The notes beneath the pieces are model-generated. The model made no database searches. It was not told where the DNA came from and saw only the letters and a list, made by a program, of their open reading frames with translations. Positions 20,920 to 28,418 of a DNA stretch of 50,215 nt are shown piece by piece. The position numbers and the translations under genes are program-made. Each line of letters begins with the position of its first letter. Position 1 is the first letter of the stretch. The DNA is from a virus: positions 1-50,215 of the IMG/VR virus record IMGVR_UViG_3300022890_000030. One strand, given 5' to 3'.

Positions 20920-21915
20920 ATGATAAAGAACAAAAATGTTGCAAATGATGCAGCTATAAGTCCATCTAAAATTTTAGGTGGTGGTTTAGTTGGAGCTGGT
21001 AGAGTTTTTTATGTTGCTCCAGCTACATCAAATATGTATACATATTGGAATGGTAAAGTTCCATCAAGCGATCTATATACAACTCTTGCTGCAGCTTATG
21101 CACAAACAGTTACAAATAGAAATGATGTAATTATACTAAGTCCAGATCAACATACAGTGACATCAATGTTAACTATCGCTAAAAATAGAATTCAGTTTAT
21201 TGGAGTTGGCGCTAGTGGTAGAAGTATCCAACAAAGTGCAAGAATAGTAATGGGAGTAACTGGTGTTGCTACTGATTTAGCTCCAGTTCTTGTTACTGGT
21301 ACACGAAATTCATTTGTTAATATTAAAGCAGAAAATGCTTCTACTACTAATGAATCTCTTTATGGTTGGATTGAAAATGGTGAAGGAACATATTACGAGA
21401 ACTTTATGTCTGTAAAGACAGCAGGTTTGGATGATGCTGGACATGCTCATTTCTGGATGGCTGGAGATGCTTGTTCAGGTAGAAATCTTACATTTGGTCA
21501 TTCAACCGTTACAAGTTCAGCCGCAGCATATGGCATCTTAATTGATGGTAAAACTGGTGGGGCTACTACTACTGTACATGAATTAATGTGGGAAAATGTA
21601 AGAGTAAATATGAAAGTAGCTACTGGAGTAGCCGCTACTTCATGTTTCATCAAAATTAAAGATGTTAATGCAATGTTATGTAATAATGTTATTGATGGAT
21701 TTAGAGGTTATCATCAAGTAGTTTCAGGAACAAATACAATCTTAACTGATGCAGTTCTTGCTCCAAGCACTATAGTTAAAGGTGTGTTGTGTCTAATAGA
21801 CCCAGCTTTCTTTGGAGCTACTGGTGTAATTGATAATGCTAGTGATGGTGTACAAATCGCTAATAGTGGTGGTACTGCCGCTGCAGCTGGTGGTTTAGCT
21901 ACAAATTTAACCTAG
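20920..21915 (+). CDS. putative beta-helix head protein (decoration or head fibre)
   Basis: 331 residues. The sequence is made of short beta-strand turns, Gly/Ala/Thr/Asn-rich (QFIGVGASGRSIQQSARIVM; NSFVNIKAENASTTNE), typical of right-handed parallel beta-helix folds of the pectate-lyase type. No sugar-active-site triad is evident. Placement directly after the capsid gene suggests a decoration or head-fibre protein. A tailspike is less likely at this position. Confidence 0.55.
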   Translation: MIKNKNVANDAAISPSKILGGGLVGAGRVFYVAPATSNMYTYWNGKVPSSDLYTTLAAAYAQTVTNRNDVIILSPDQHTVTSMLTIAKNRIQFIGVGASGRSIQQSARIVMGVTGVATDLAPVLVTGTRNSFVNIKAENASTTNESLYGWIENGEGTYYENFMSVKTAGLDDAGHAHFWMAGDACSGRNLTFGHSTVTSSAAAYGILIDGKTGGATTTVHELMWENVRVNMKVATGVAATSCFIKIKDVNAMLCNNVIDGFRGYHQVVSGTNTILTDAVLAPSTIVKGVLCLIDPAFFGATGVIDNASDGVQIANSGGTAAAAGGLATNLT

Positions 21916-21925
21916 ATTTAATTAA

Positions 21926-21951
21926 CCCCTCCCCTAATTATAGGGGAGGGG
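21926..21951 (+). promoter_or_regulatory. perfect 10-bp GC hairpin
   Basis: CCCCTCCCCT-AATTAT-AGGGGAGGGG, followed by AAATATAG. With no T-run on the plus side, it is probably a pause, stability or processing element separating the two head genes. Confidence 0.6.
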
Positions 21952-21964
21952 AAATATAGATTAT

Positions 21965-22348
21965 ATGATTACAGGATTAGATATAGATAAAGAATTATTA
22001 ACAGTTTGCAATACAACCTTATTTGATTTATCTGGTTCTGCAGCTGAAGAAATAGTTCTTTACAACAAAAATCACGAAATATTAATTCATAAAGTATGGG
22101 TGAAATATATTGAAGCAACCTCTGCTGATACTGGTGTAGCCATTAAAATTGGTAGTTCATCCAATGATGATGCTTATTTTACTGCAACATCTGAAGTTAG
22201 TAAGGATGCTTTAGACTCAAAAGAATACGATATTGGTAGTATGGTTTTGGCAAAAGTTCCAAAAGATACTCCAATTCTTATATCTCACGCTGGTTCCAAA
22301 GCTGGTACTGGTACAGCAGTTGTAGGATTCTCTTATACTTTAATATAA
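21965..22348 (+). CDS. hypothetical structural protein, 127 aa
   Basis: Beta-rich (TGVAIKIGSSSNDDAYFTAT; GTGTAVVGFSYTLI), with no Cys-based metal sites. Its size and position between the capsid and the connector-region genes fit a capsid cement protein or adaptor, but this is inference. Confidence 0.55.
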   Translation: MITGLDIDKELLTVCNTTLFDLSGSAAEEIVLYNKNHEILIHKVWVKYIEATSADTGVAIKIGSSSNDDAYFTATSEVSKDALDSKEYDIGSMVLAKVPKDTPILISHAGSKAGTGTAVVGFSYTLI

Positions 22349-22353
22349 AACTT

Positions 22354-22722
22354 ATGAAATTAAGAAATGATTCTGAAGCATTTGACATGACATTTGCTGG
22401 AAAAGATATTCATGTTCCAACTGGTGAATTTGAAGTGACCAGAACTGAAGTTGCTACACATATTAAAAAGACGGCAAGAAAATGGGGGATGGATGTTGTT
22501 ATGTTAAGCGACAAAGAAAAATTAGATGTAGAACCAATAGAAGAAGTGATTACAAAACTTAAAAAAGAAAAAGTAGAAGAAAAAGTAGAAGAAAAAGTAG
22601 AAGAAAAAGTAGAAGAAAAAGTAGAAGAAAAAGTAGAAGAAAAAGTAGAAGAGGAAGATAAAATAGTTGACGAAACAGTAGTCGAAGCCCCTAAAAAAAG
22701 AGGCCGACCTGCTAAAAAATAA
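22354..22722 (+). CDS. protein with KVEE tandem repeat and AT-hook-like tail
   Basis: 122 residues. A folded N-terminal half (FAGKDIHVPTGEFEVTRTEV) is followed by seven tandem KVEE units, a probable extended charged helix, and ends with APKKRGRPAKK, whose RGRP core is an AT-hook minor-groove-binding motif. A structural protein that touches DNA through its tail is plausible. The role is unknown. Confidence 0.6.
   Translation: MKLRNDSEAFDMTFAGKDIHVPTGEFEVTRTEVATHIKKTARKWGMDVVMLSDKEKLDVEPIEEVITKLKKEKVEEKVEEKVEEKVEEKVEEKVEEKVEEEDKIVDETVVEAPKKRGRPAKK
22570..22653 (+). repeat. 12-bp tandem repeat, seven units
   Basis: AAAGTAGAAGAA repeated seven times in frame, last unit ending GAG. It is likely length-variable through slippage. 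Confidence 0.85.
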
Positions 22723-22724
22723 GT

Positions 22725-23039
22725 ATGAAAAAATTATCCAAAAAATTGAAGATGTATGATAACTTTCTTGAGGTAAGGAAAGCAATGAGTGGTGAAGTTA
22801 TTATCACTCGTACAAGTCCATACTTTAAAAAAAAGATAAATGATGTCCTTACAATAAAGAATTCATTTATAGGTAGTGGAGATTGGGTAATTAAAAAATT
22901 GTCTGCCATGGATCATCAAAGACACGACACTATAGGCGAGATTATGGAAAATAATAAACGACTTAGAACAACCGTGGGTGATCGAGAAATTCATAGGGAA
23001 ATGGCAGATTTAATGTTAGTAGATAGAGTTTTAATTTAA
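22725..23039 (+). CDS. hypothetical protein, 104 aa
   Basis: Basic, mixed helix/strand, no signature recognised. Residues 20-50 (AMSGEVIITRTSPYFKKKIN) may be beta. It sits between the AT-hook protein and the next structural gene and overlaps neither. Confidence 0.55.
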   Translation: MKKLSKKLKMYDNFLEVRKAMSGEVIITRTSPYFKKKINDVLTIKNSFIGSGDWVIKKLSAMDHQRHDTIGEIMENNKRLRTTVGDREIHREMADLMLVDRVLI

Positions 23040-23041
23040 TT

Positions 23042-24181
23042 TTGGAGAGATTGGGGCAACCATTGCGTTATCTCTCTAATAATGTGATTAATATGTTATT
23101 AAAGGAACAGAACCAGGTAAGCAATCAACGTGGCATGCCTGTAGATGATAAAGGGGCTTCTTCAAGCATAGTTTCAGTAACTGAACCTGCAGCAATTCAA
23201 CTATATTACTGGAGTACAGGTACTAGAACTTCTGACGCTGGCCAAGCTGCTGGTGTTGTAGTTGAAGCAAAGTTGACTTACGATAATATAAAAAATGAAG
23301 CTGGATTTTTACAGGCGACTTATAATGATACTTCGCTTGCTTTCACATCCACAGCTTTAACAACAGAGGTAGAATTCCCTTGGAATATAGGAGAATTAAA
23401 TGATACAGTTGCTGGTACAACAAGGGCAGAACAAATTACAGCTGGATTTTCTAATGGAGAATATTGTGTTGATTATTCGACAGGTATGATTTATGGTGTA
23501 AAGAAAACTGTAACTACAACTTTGACTTCTGTTTCATACATGGTATTACAAAATCAAGCTGGTGGTACAACTATCATAGCTTCGGATGTAAATATAGATG
23601 AAGTTGGTGGAACAGATGTTCCAGCTATGAATGCCGCTTTTGGAACTGCGACTCCTCTTGTGCCGATTGCTGGTAAATATATGTCAACTCCTACAACTTA
23701 TGATGACGGAGATGCATTACCAATTCTTTTAGATGCTAATGGTAGAATTGTTTTGGCAGCTGATATTCAGATAGGTGCTGTAGAATTAAAAAATGCATCG
23801 ACCGATGAAAGAGCTTCGATAGAAGCAGCAGATACAGCACGGACAACAGCTACAAAAGTAATAGCAGTTCAAAATGTTAATGCGGATGGTAGTGTTAACG
23901 ACATTCCCACGACTCTTACAGGTGGCAATAAAACAGTTACAACTGGAGGAACAGCCGAAGCCTTGGGGACCACTTTAGCTACTAAGTCAATCTACATTAG
24001 AGCAAAAGCAGGAAATACAAATGATATTTATGTCGGAGATAGTGCTGTGGATAAAACAACAAGTCAACAAATTATACTTTCAGCAAATGATAGTGTAACT
24101 TTGAATATCGCTGATAGGGCAACAGTTTATATCGACGCCACAACAAATGGTGAAGGTGTCGACTATCTTGCAATGTCATAA
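23042..24181 (+). CDS. putative structural protein, 379 aa
   Basis: The frame may begin at TTG (23042, T at -1, two bases after the previous stop) or at ATG 23093 (AATATG). I give the longer form with low certainty on the start. Content is Thr/Ala/Gly-rich beta structure (GGNKTVTTGGTAEALGTTLA; GNTNDIYVGDSAVDKTTSQQ), and the end resembles a small beta-sandwich of the kind found in virion appendages. Position supports a virion role. Confidence 0.55.
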   Translation: MERLGQPLRYLSNNVINMLLKEQNQVSNQRGMPVDDKGASSSIVSVTEPAAIQLYYWSTGTRTSDAGQAAGVVVEAKLTYDNIKNEAGFLQATYNDTSLAFTSTALTTEVEFPWNIGELNDTVAGTTRAEQITAGFSNGEYCVDYSTGMIYGVKKTVTTTLTSVSYMVLQNQAGGTTIIASDVNIDEVGGTDVPAMNAAFGTATPLVPIAGKYMSTPTTYDDGDALPILLDANGRIVLAADIQIGAVELKNASTDERASIEAADTARTTATKVIAVQNVNADGSVNDIPTTLTGGNKTVTTGGTAEALGTTLATKSIYIRAKAGNTNDIYVGDSAVDKTTSQQIILSANDSVTLNIADRATVYIDATTNGEGVDYLAMS

Positions 24182-24221
24182 TTCATTTATACCGTAATCA
24201 TTCGGTTTATATTAAATTTAT

Positions 24222-25601
24222 ATGGATAATATAGTAACAAGACCATGGCCACCTTTTAAGAGGTCAGGGACTACAATTACACAAAGAATAGCTGGCGATG
24301 GTTTATCTTTTTTAGATACAACAGCAAGAGTTTCTAATCTTGCAACATTCCAATTAGGAGCTTCAGCTACACCAGTCACAGGTGCTTATTATACAGACTA
24401 CTCTACTGGTTATTTTTCTGGTACAGGAGTATCAGCGGTTAAACAAGTAAGCCTAGTATCCAAAGGGTTAGGAGTGGCTGGCGGTAGGGGTGCTTATGGA
24501 GCTTTGATTACAACGGATGCCACAGATAATGCTAATTCTTATACTTATGCTTTTGGTGCTCAATTAGACGATGCTCTTGGTGGTTCTGGTCAACATTTAG
24601 GATTATCATTAGTAGGTAACTTCTCTGCTGACATCACAAAGAGTGGTTTATACGATTTGGTAATTGCTAATTCTGCTCACGATGCTTCTGGTAATGGTAA
24701 AAATATTATTTATCAAACCGCAGCAGGAACGGATAGTGACGACAATGGAGGGTCTTATGAATACAAATATGCAGCTTCTGGTAGTACAGAAGGCGATGGT
24801 TTGCCAAGTAAAATAATCTATGGTAGAAGCGGTTTAGCCACAGGAGCAGATGATGCTTCTAGTACAGTTTTACCTTGGTATGAAACTTCAGCTTGGAATA
24901 CTGATACTACAGCAGCGGTTAATGGTGCTTTTGCATTTTTAGTAGAGGGTCAAGATGGGGATAATAGTTCAGGGGCTTTTGGTGAATTTAAAGTTAGATG
25001 GCTTTCAGATGACTTTTCTTTAGAAAAAGCATTTATCGCCTTTAGTGATAATGGTTTGACTTTTGATATAGTTGGAGAAGCCGAAGTTGGTACACAGGAA
25101 GTAGATGGTAATTTAATTTCTTTTGAAGCAAATGCTTGGAATACTGGTGATGAAGAAGGACAGGGTGTTTATTATTCAATGCAAGCTTTGGCAAATGCTG
25201 GTGCTAGTCCAAGTGCTGATTTAGCTTTCTTGAATAATGCTGGTGATGAAAAATTTAGACTTTATGATGATGGTAATTTGGGTATAGTTGGTCGTATTCT
25301 GGGAGTTCAAGGAACTGATGTAGCTTCTGCAAACGATATTACACTTTTGCAAGGTAATTACTTTGATATTACTGGAACAACAGAAACTCAAAGAATACTT
25401 GGTACTGGGTGGACTGCTGGTTCAGAGGTAACATTACAATTTGATGGAAGTGTACAGGTAACTCACAATACTGCTGCTGGTTCCAGCTATTTTGGCTTTC
25501 AATTAGCAGGTGCAGGTAATTTTTCTGCTACAGCTGGAGATACACTGACACTAGTCTTTGATGGTGCGTGGTGGAGAGAAACAGCTAGAACAGCAATCTA
25601 A
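24222..25601 (+). CDS. putative beta-rich appendage or fibre protein
   Basis: 459 residues: repetitive Gly/Ser/Asp/Ala beta segments throughout, with a C-terminal half containing NDITLLQGNYFDITGTTETQ and a final beta domain with TLVFDGAWWRETART. The latter pattern (LxFDG...W) recurs at the ends of phage surface proteins. Likely a head or tail surface fibre; receptor or carrier function is inference. No enzyme motif seen. Confidence 0.55.
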   Translation: MDNIVTRPWPPFKRSGTTITQRIAGDGLSFLDTTARVSNLATFQLGASATPVTGAYYTDYSTGYFSGTGVSAVKQVSLVSKGLGVAGGRGAYGALITTDATDNANSYTYAFGAQLDDALGGSGQHLGLSLVGNFSADITKSGLYDLVIANSAHDASGNGKNIIYQTAAGTDSDDNGGSYEYKYAASGSTEGDGLPSKIIYGRSGLATGADDASSTVLPWYETSAWNTDTTAAVNGAFAFLVEGQDGDNSSGAFGEFKVRWLSDDFSLEKAFIAFSDNGLTFDIVGEAEVGTQEVDGNLISFEANAWNTGDEEGQGVYYSMQALANAGASPSADLAFLNNAGDEKFRLYDDGNLGIVGRILGVQGTDVASANDITLLQGNYFDITGTTETQRILGTGWTAGSEVTLQFDGSVQVTHNTAAGSSYFGFQLAGAGNFSATAGDTLTLVFDGAWWRETARTAI

Positions 25602-25608
25602 TAAAAAA

Positions 25609-25705
25609 AGCAGGTGCGCATTTACATTTCGGACTTAGGAACACAACATCAGATAGTAATATAGATATAAATAATGGTGCTTGGTTAATATTTAAAATAG
25701 GATAA
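25609..25705 (+). pseudogene. possible C-terminal gene remnant
   Basis: A stop-free frame with no start reads AGAHLHFGLRNTTSDS, then INNGAWLIFKIG and TAA. It resembles coding sequence and contains HLHFGL, the M23 peptidase zinc motif, though the surroundings differ from that family. A run of seven A sits just before it, where a frameshift could have separated it from a start. It may be a relic of a lost fibre or lysin gene. Confidence 0.3.
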
Positions 25706-25709
25706 TCTT

Positions 25710-25994
25710 ATGAGTGAATTTGTAACAATTAAGAGGTTTGAAGACCATTGTAAAGCACGTGATTTAGCAAATAAGACATTGCAAGATGATGTAAAATCTT
25801 TGTGGAAAGAAATGGGTAGAAAAGTTACTTATGTTGTCTTTTGGAGTATTGTAATGTTGTTGGTAGGTATTGTTGGAGGAATGTGGTCTTTGCTTTATTT
25901 AGAGGTTAAACATACACAACAAAGTGTGCAAGAGATAAGTAATTCTGTTTCATATATGAGTGGTATCTTAGATGGAGCAGAAATAACTGAATAA
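25710..25994 (+). CDS. single-pass membrane protein of the lysis cassette
   Basis: 94 residues. A cytoplasmic helix (KRFEDHCKARDLANKTLQDD), then one membrane segment YVVFWSIVMLLVGIVGGMWS, then a helical tail (EVKHTQQSVQEISNSVSYM). The coiled helix-plus-one-TM layout resembles XhlA-type hemolysin/holin partners. It is followed by two tiny genes and an M23 peptidase, so a lysis role is likely. Confidence 0.6.
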   Translation: MSEFVTIKRFEDHCKARDLANKTLQDDVKSLWKEMGRKVTYVVFWSIVMLLVGIVGGMWSLLYLEVKHTQQSVQEISNSVSYMSGILDGAEITE

Positions 25995-25995
25995 T

Positions 25996-26091
25996 ATGAA
26001 GATTAAAAAAAGAAAACTTAAAATCAAGAAAGCAAAAATAATTAAGAAAAGGGAAAACAAACTTAAATCAAGAGGAAGTAGATACGCTTAG
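25996..26091 (+). CDS. 31-aa highly basic peptide
   Basis: MKIKKRKLKIKKAKIIKK..., more than half Lys/Arg, ATG with T at -1, stop overlapping nothing and two bases from the next start. Such size and charge could suit a lysis regulator or a leader peptide, but it may also be untranslated. Not recognised. Confidence 0.4.
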   Translation: MKIKKRKLKIKKAKIIKKRENKLKSRGSRYA

Positions 26092-26092
26092 T

Positions 26093-26182
26093 ATGAGATG
26101 GTACCAAAAATTTGCTACAGGATTAATGTTGATAATCTGGTTTGTATTTATCTACTCAATCGTAGTTAATTGGGGTAATTAA
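26093..26182 (+). CDS. 29-aa membrane peptide
   Basis: A single hydrophobic segment (GLMLIIWFVFIYSIVVNW) after a short N-terminus (MRWYQKFAT), ATG with T at -1. It could act as a small holin or pinholin-like peptide beside the peptidase, but function is unproven. Confidence 0.45.
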   Translation: MRWYQKFATGLMLIIWFVFIYSIVVNWGN

Positions 26183-26188
26183 AAACAT

Positions 26189-26857
26189 ATGTTCAAAATG
26201 AAGATACCTTTATTGAAGAAGTTTATCTTGAACGGGAAATCTTGTGAATGTACACAGTTATTCGGAGAACATCCAAATCAGTATTTTTACGGAAGCAAAG
26301 GGCATTTAGGAGTAGATTTTGCGACAGCAAGACCATATAAATACGAGATACGATATGGCAGCTGGACTAGAGTGCCGAGAACCATAGAAGAAGAATATGG
26401 AAGAATACCAATAGTTGCCTGTCATGAAGGTACTGTAAAGGCAATTTTATATGATGACAAGAAAGGACTAGGTTGGGGAGTAACAGTCACTTCCCCTATT
26501 ATAGACAACCTACAATATAAAACTATTTATTGGCACATAGAATCTCCTTGGTCGTCACTAAAGAAATTTAGGTGGGGAGATATATTGAAGATTCTACGAA
26601 GGACAGAAGTTAGACAAGGAGCTATTATTGCCATAGGTGGAAATAACGGTCAATCTACAGGTCCACATTTACACTTGGGATTACGAGTAAGAGAATTCTA
26701 TAATGGAAGTTGGGGAAAATGGATTGACTTGGATCCCATGTTATATTTAGACGACAGAAGCGTTGCTTACCACAGATGGTTTGGTGGAGACCACCATAAA
26801 TGGTTTTATAGGGGGAAAGAAATAACTCGTGAAGAATATAATAATCTTAATTTATAG
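26189..26857 (+). CDS. M23-family peptidase, probable endolysin
   Basis: 222 residues. GHLGVDF (His39, Asp43) and GPHLHLGL (His160, His162), with the TIYWHIES segment (His116), are the zinc and catalytic residues of lysostaphin-type M23 endopeptidases, which cut peptidoglycan cross-bridges. A short basic N-terminus and no signal peptide imply export through a holin. A C-terminal extension (YHRWFGGDHHKWFYRGKEI) is unusual and may bind the cell wall. It lies between membrane peptides and the holin-like gene, so the set forms the lysis cassette. T at -1. Confidence 0.8.
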   Translation: MFKMKIPLLKKFILNGKSCECTQLFGEHPNQYFYGSKGHLGVDFATARPYKYEIRYGSWTRVPRTIEEEYGRIPIVACHEGTVKAILYDDKKGLGWGVTVTSPIIDNLQYKTIYWHIESPWSSLKKFRWGDILKILRRTEVRQGAIIAIGGNNGQSTGPHLHLGLRVREFYNGSWGKWIDLDPMLYLDDRSVAYHRWFGGDHHKWFYRGKEITREEYNNLNL

Positions 26858-26861
26858 AAAT

Positions 26862-27044
26862 ATGAAATATTCATTCAAGAAGACACTATTAAAAATGGCA
26901 AAGTATTTAGTTTTATTTGGGGCACCATTTTTAGTAAATCAGTTTATTGTGGAATATCCACAGTATGCTCAATTATCAGTAGGTGTTGTATTGGTTGGTT
27001 TGGTCAATTTGCTGAAAGTAAAGTTCGGTGTTAAATATTCGTAA
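26862..27044 (+). CDS. holin-like protein
   Basis: 60 residues from MKYSFKKTLLKM (TATG; the longer frame reads through the peptidase end). Two hydrophobic segments, KYLVLFGAPFLVNQFIV and LSVGVVLVGLVNLLKVKF, around a polar turn (EYPQYAQ), with a basic C-terminus. The two-TM layout and the place just after the peptidase fit a class II holin that lets the lysin out. Confidence 0.6.
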   Translation: MKYSFKKTLLKMAKYLVLFGAPFLVNQFIVEYPQYAQLSVGVVLVGLVNLLKVKFGVKYS

Positions 27045-27080
27045 ACTCAACTGCACGACCTAGTGGCCATTATGGTGTGA

Positions 27081-27215
27081 TAGAGATGATCCTCTAGTGA
27101 AGCCTAAATATCCACAATACGGGTACGACAAATAGAGTGAAAGTTCCAGACTATAAGTCTGGAGATCTATCTGCTCTTTAGTTCTACAGTAATGTAGGTT
27201 TTGACTAAAGAGCAG
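27081..27215 (+). ncRNA. structured intergenic RNA after the lysis genes
   Basis: A 190-base gene-free gap (27045-27235) holds three strong hairpins. TAGAG/CTCTA (27081-27096). TCCAGACT-ATA-AGTCTGGA (27145-27163). A perfect 12-bp stem CTGCTCTTTAGT/ACTAAAGAGCAG (27171-27182, 27204-27215), enclosing a second 5-bp stem with a GUAA loop. No T-run follows the last stem, so it is not an intrinsic terminator. It separates the lysis block from tail genes and could be a processing site, a regulatory RNA or a remnant ribozyme. No known class is identified. Confidence 0.5.
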
Positions 27216-27235
27216 GAATGATTTAATAAAAAAAT

Positions 27236-28414
27236 ATGGCACAACAAAATATCACGAAAATTAGAGTAGCTAACCCTTCTCTAGAAAACAATAACCGTAC
27301 ATACCTTACTGCTGATATTGACGCAGCTGGTACAAGTGCAAGTGTTTTAGATGCAAAGGGAGAACAATTTCTTACATCAGGTACAGCAGACTATTATATT
27401 TTAGTCGGAGATTATGGTGAAGAGAAATCAGAATTAAGATTAGTAGATGCTAGTGATGCTGGTACTACTGACACTGCTTTCAAAACAGATGCATTTTTAT
27501 TCTCGCATAGTGCTTCTGATCCTATAACTTATATTCAATATAATCAGATTCAAATTTATGGTTTGTCTGCCTCTGATGGAACAAAGACATTGATTACTAC
27601 AATTGATGTTGATCCAAGTCAGCAACATACAGAGTATACTTATGACGGATCTACTTATGCTATTTTTGTAACAGCATATTATAATTCTGATCTTGATAAA
27701 TTTTCTTCTTATTCTGATGAAATTACATCTACTACTTATGGTAGAACTTCAGTCAGAAAAGTAATCGAATCAGCCGCTAGAAAGGCCATGACTAAGATTG
27801 ATGAATCTCAAACATCTAAATTGAGTTGGAGTGTTGCCATGGATATCTTGAATGATGGTTTAGGTGAAATAATGACAAGAAAAAGAAAATGGCAATTTTT
27901 ACACACAATCGATACTACTACTACAGATACTGTTGCTAGTACTGCTTATATTGCTATTCCAAGTGGGGTATCTGAATTAGAACATTTAATTGTAAACAAT
28001 CAAAGATTAACTTGGATGTCACGAAAATCTTACGATTATTATATTTATTCTGGTACAACTTTATCATCGGGAAACCCAACTAATTACACAATAAAGAATA
28101 ATAAATATTATCTTTATCCTACGCCAAGTGCAGCTTGGGATGTAATTTATGAATATTATGCTTATCCTACAACTGTGGATGCTTTAACAGATGTTATAAA
28201 TAGAGAATTTATTACAATACTTATTTATTACTGTGCATCTCAATTTGCTTTTATTCGTGGGAATGATAAGCGTGGAGATAAAATGTTTACTTTATTTACT
28301 AATCAACTTGAACAACAGGTCATTGAATATTCTGGACCAGCACAAGCTGGTGATGCAGAATCAATTGAATTTGATGATCCAAATGGCTATGATGATGATA
28401 CTTATTTAATTTAA
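27236..28414 (+). CDS. head-tail adaptor (gp4-like) with N-terminal beta domain
   Basis: 392 residues. The last 220 match the P22 gp4/T7-type adaptor pattern: RKVIESAARKAMTKIDE, LNDGLGEIMTRKRKWQFLH, ELEHLIVNNQRL, NKYYLYPTPSAAWDVIYEYY and a helical end. This ring sits under the portal and extends the channel. The first 170 residues are an extra beta-rich region (ADIDAAGTSASVLDAKGEQF) resembling a fibronectin-like or capsid-spike domain, an unusual N-terminal fusion. It follows the structured gap and precedes the nozzle gene. Confidence 0.7.
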   Translation: MAQQNITKIRVANPSLENNNRTYLTADIDAAGTSASVLDAKGEQFLTSGTADYYILVGDYGEEKSELRLVDASDAGTTDTAFKTDAFLFSHSASDPITYIQYNQIQIYGLSASDGTKTLITTIDVDPSQQHTEYTYDGSTYAIFVTAYYNSDLDKFSSYSDEITSTTYGRTSVRKVIESAARKAMTKIDESQTSKLSWSVAMDILNDGLGEIMTRKRKWQFLHTIDTTTTDTVASTAYIAIPSGVSELEHLIVNNQRLTWMSRKSYDYYIYSGTTLSSGNPTNYTIKNNKYYLYPTPSAAWDVIYEYYAYPTTVDALTDVINREFITILIYYCASQFAFIRGNDKRGDKMFTLFTNQLEQQVIEYSGPAQAGDAESIEFDDPNGYDDDTYLI

Positions 28415-28418
28415 AAAT

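Noticed and set aside
27121-27215. Group I intron core or hammerhead ribozyme
   Set aside because: A few words resemble a group I core and GAAAG occurs, but the P3-P8 set and CUGAUGA are missing and the gap is too short.
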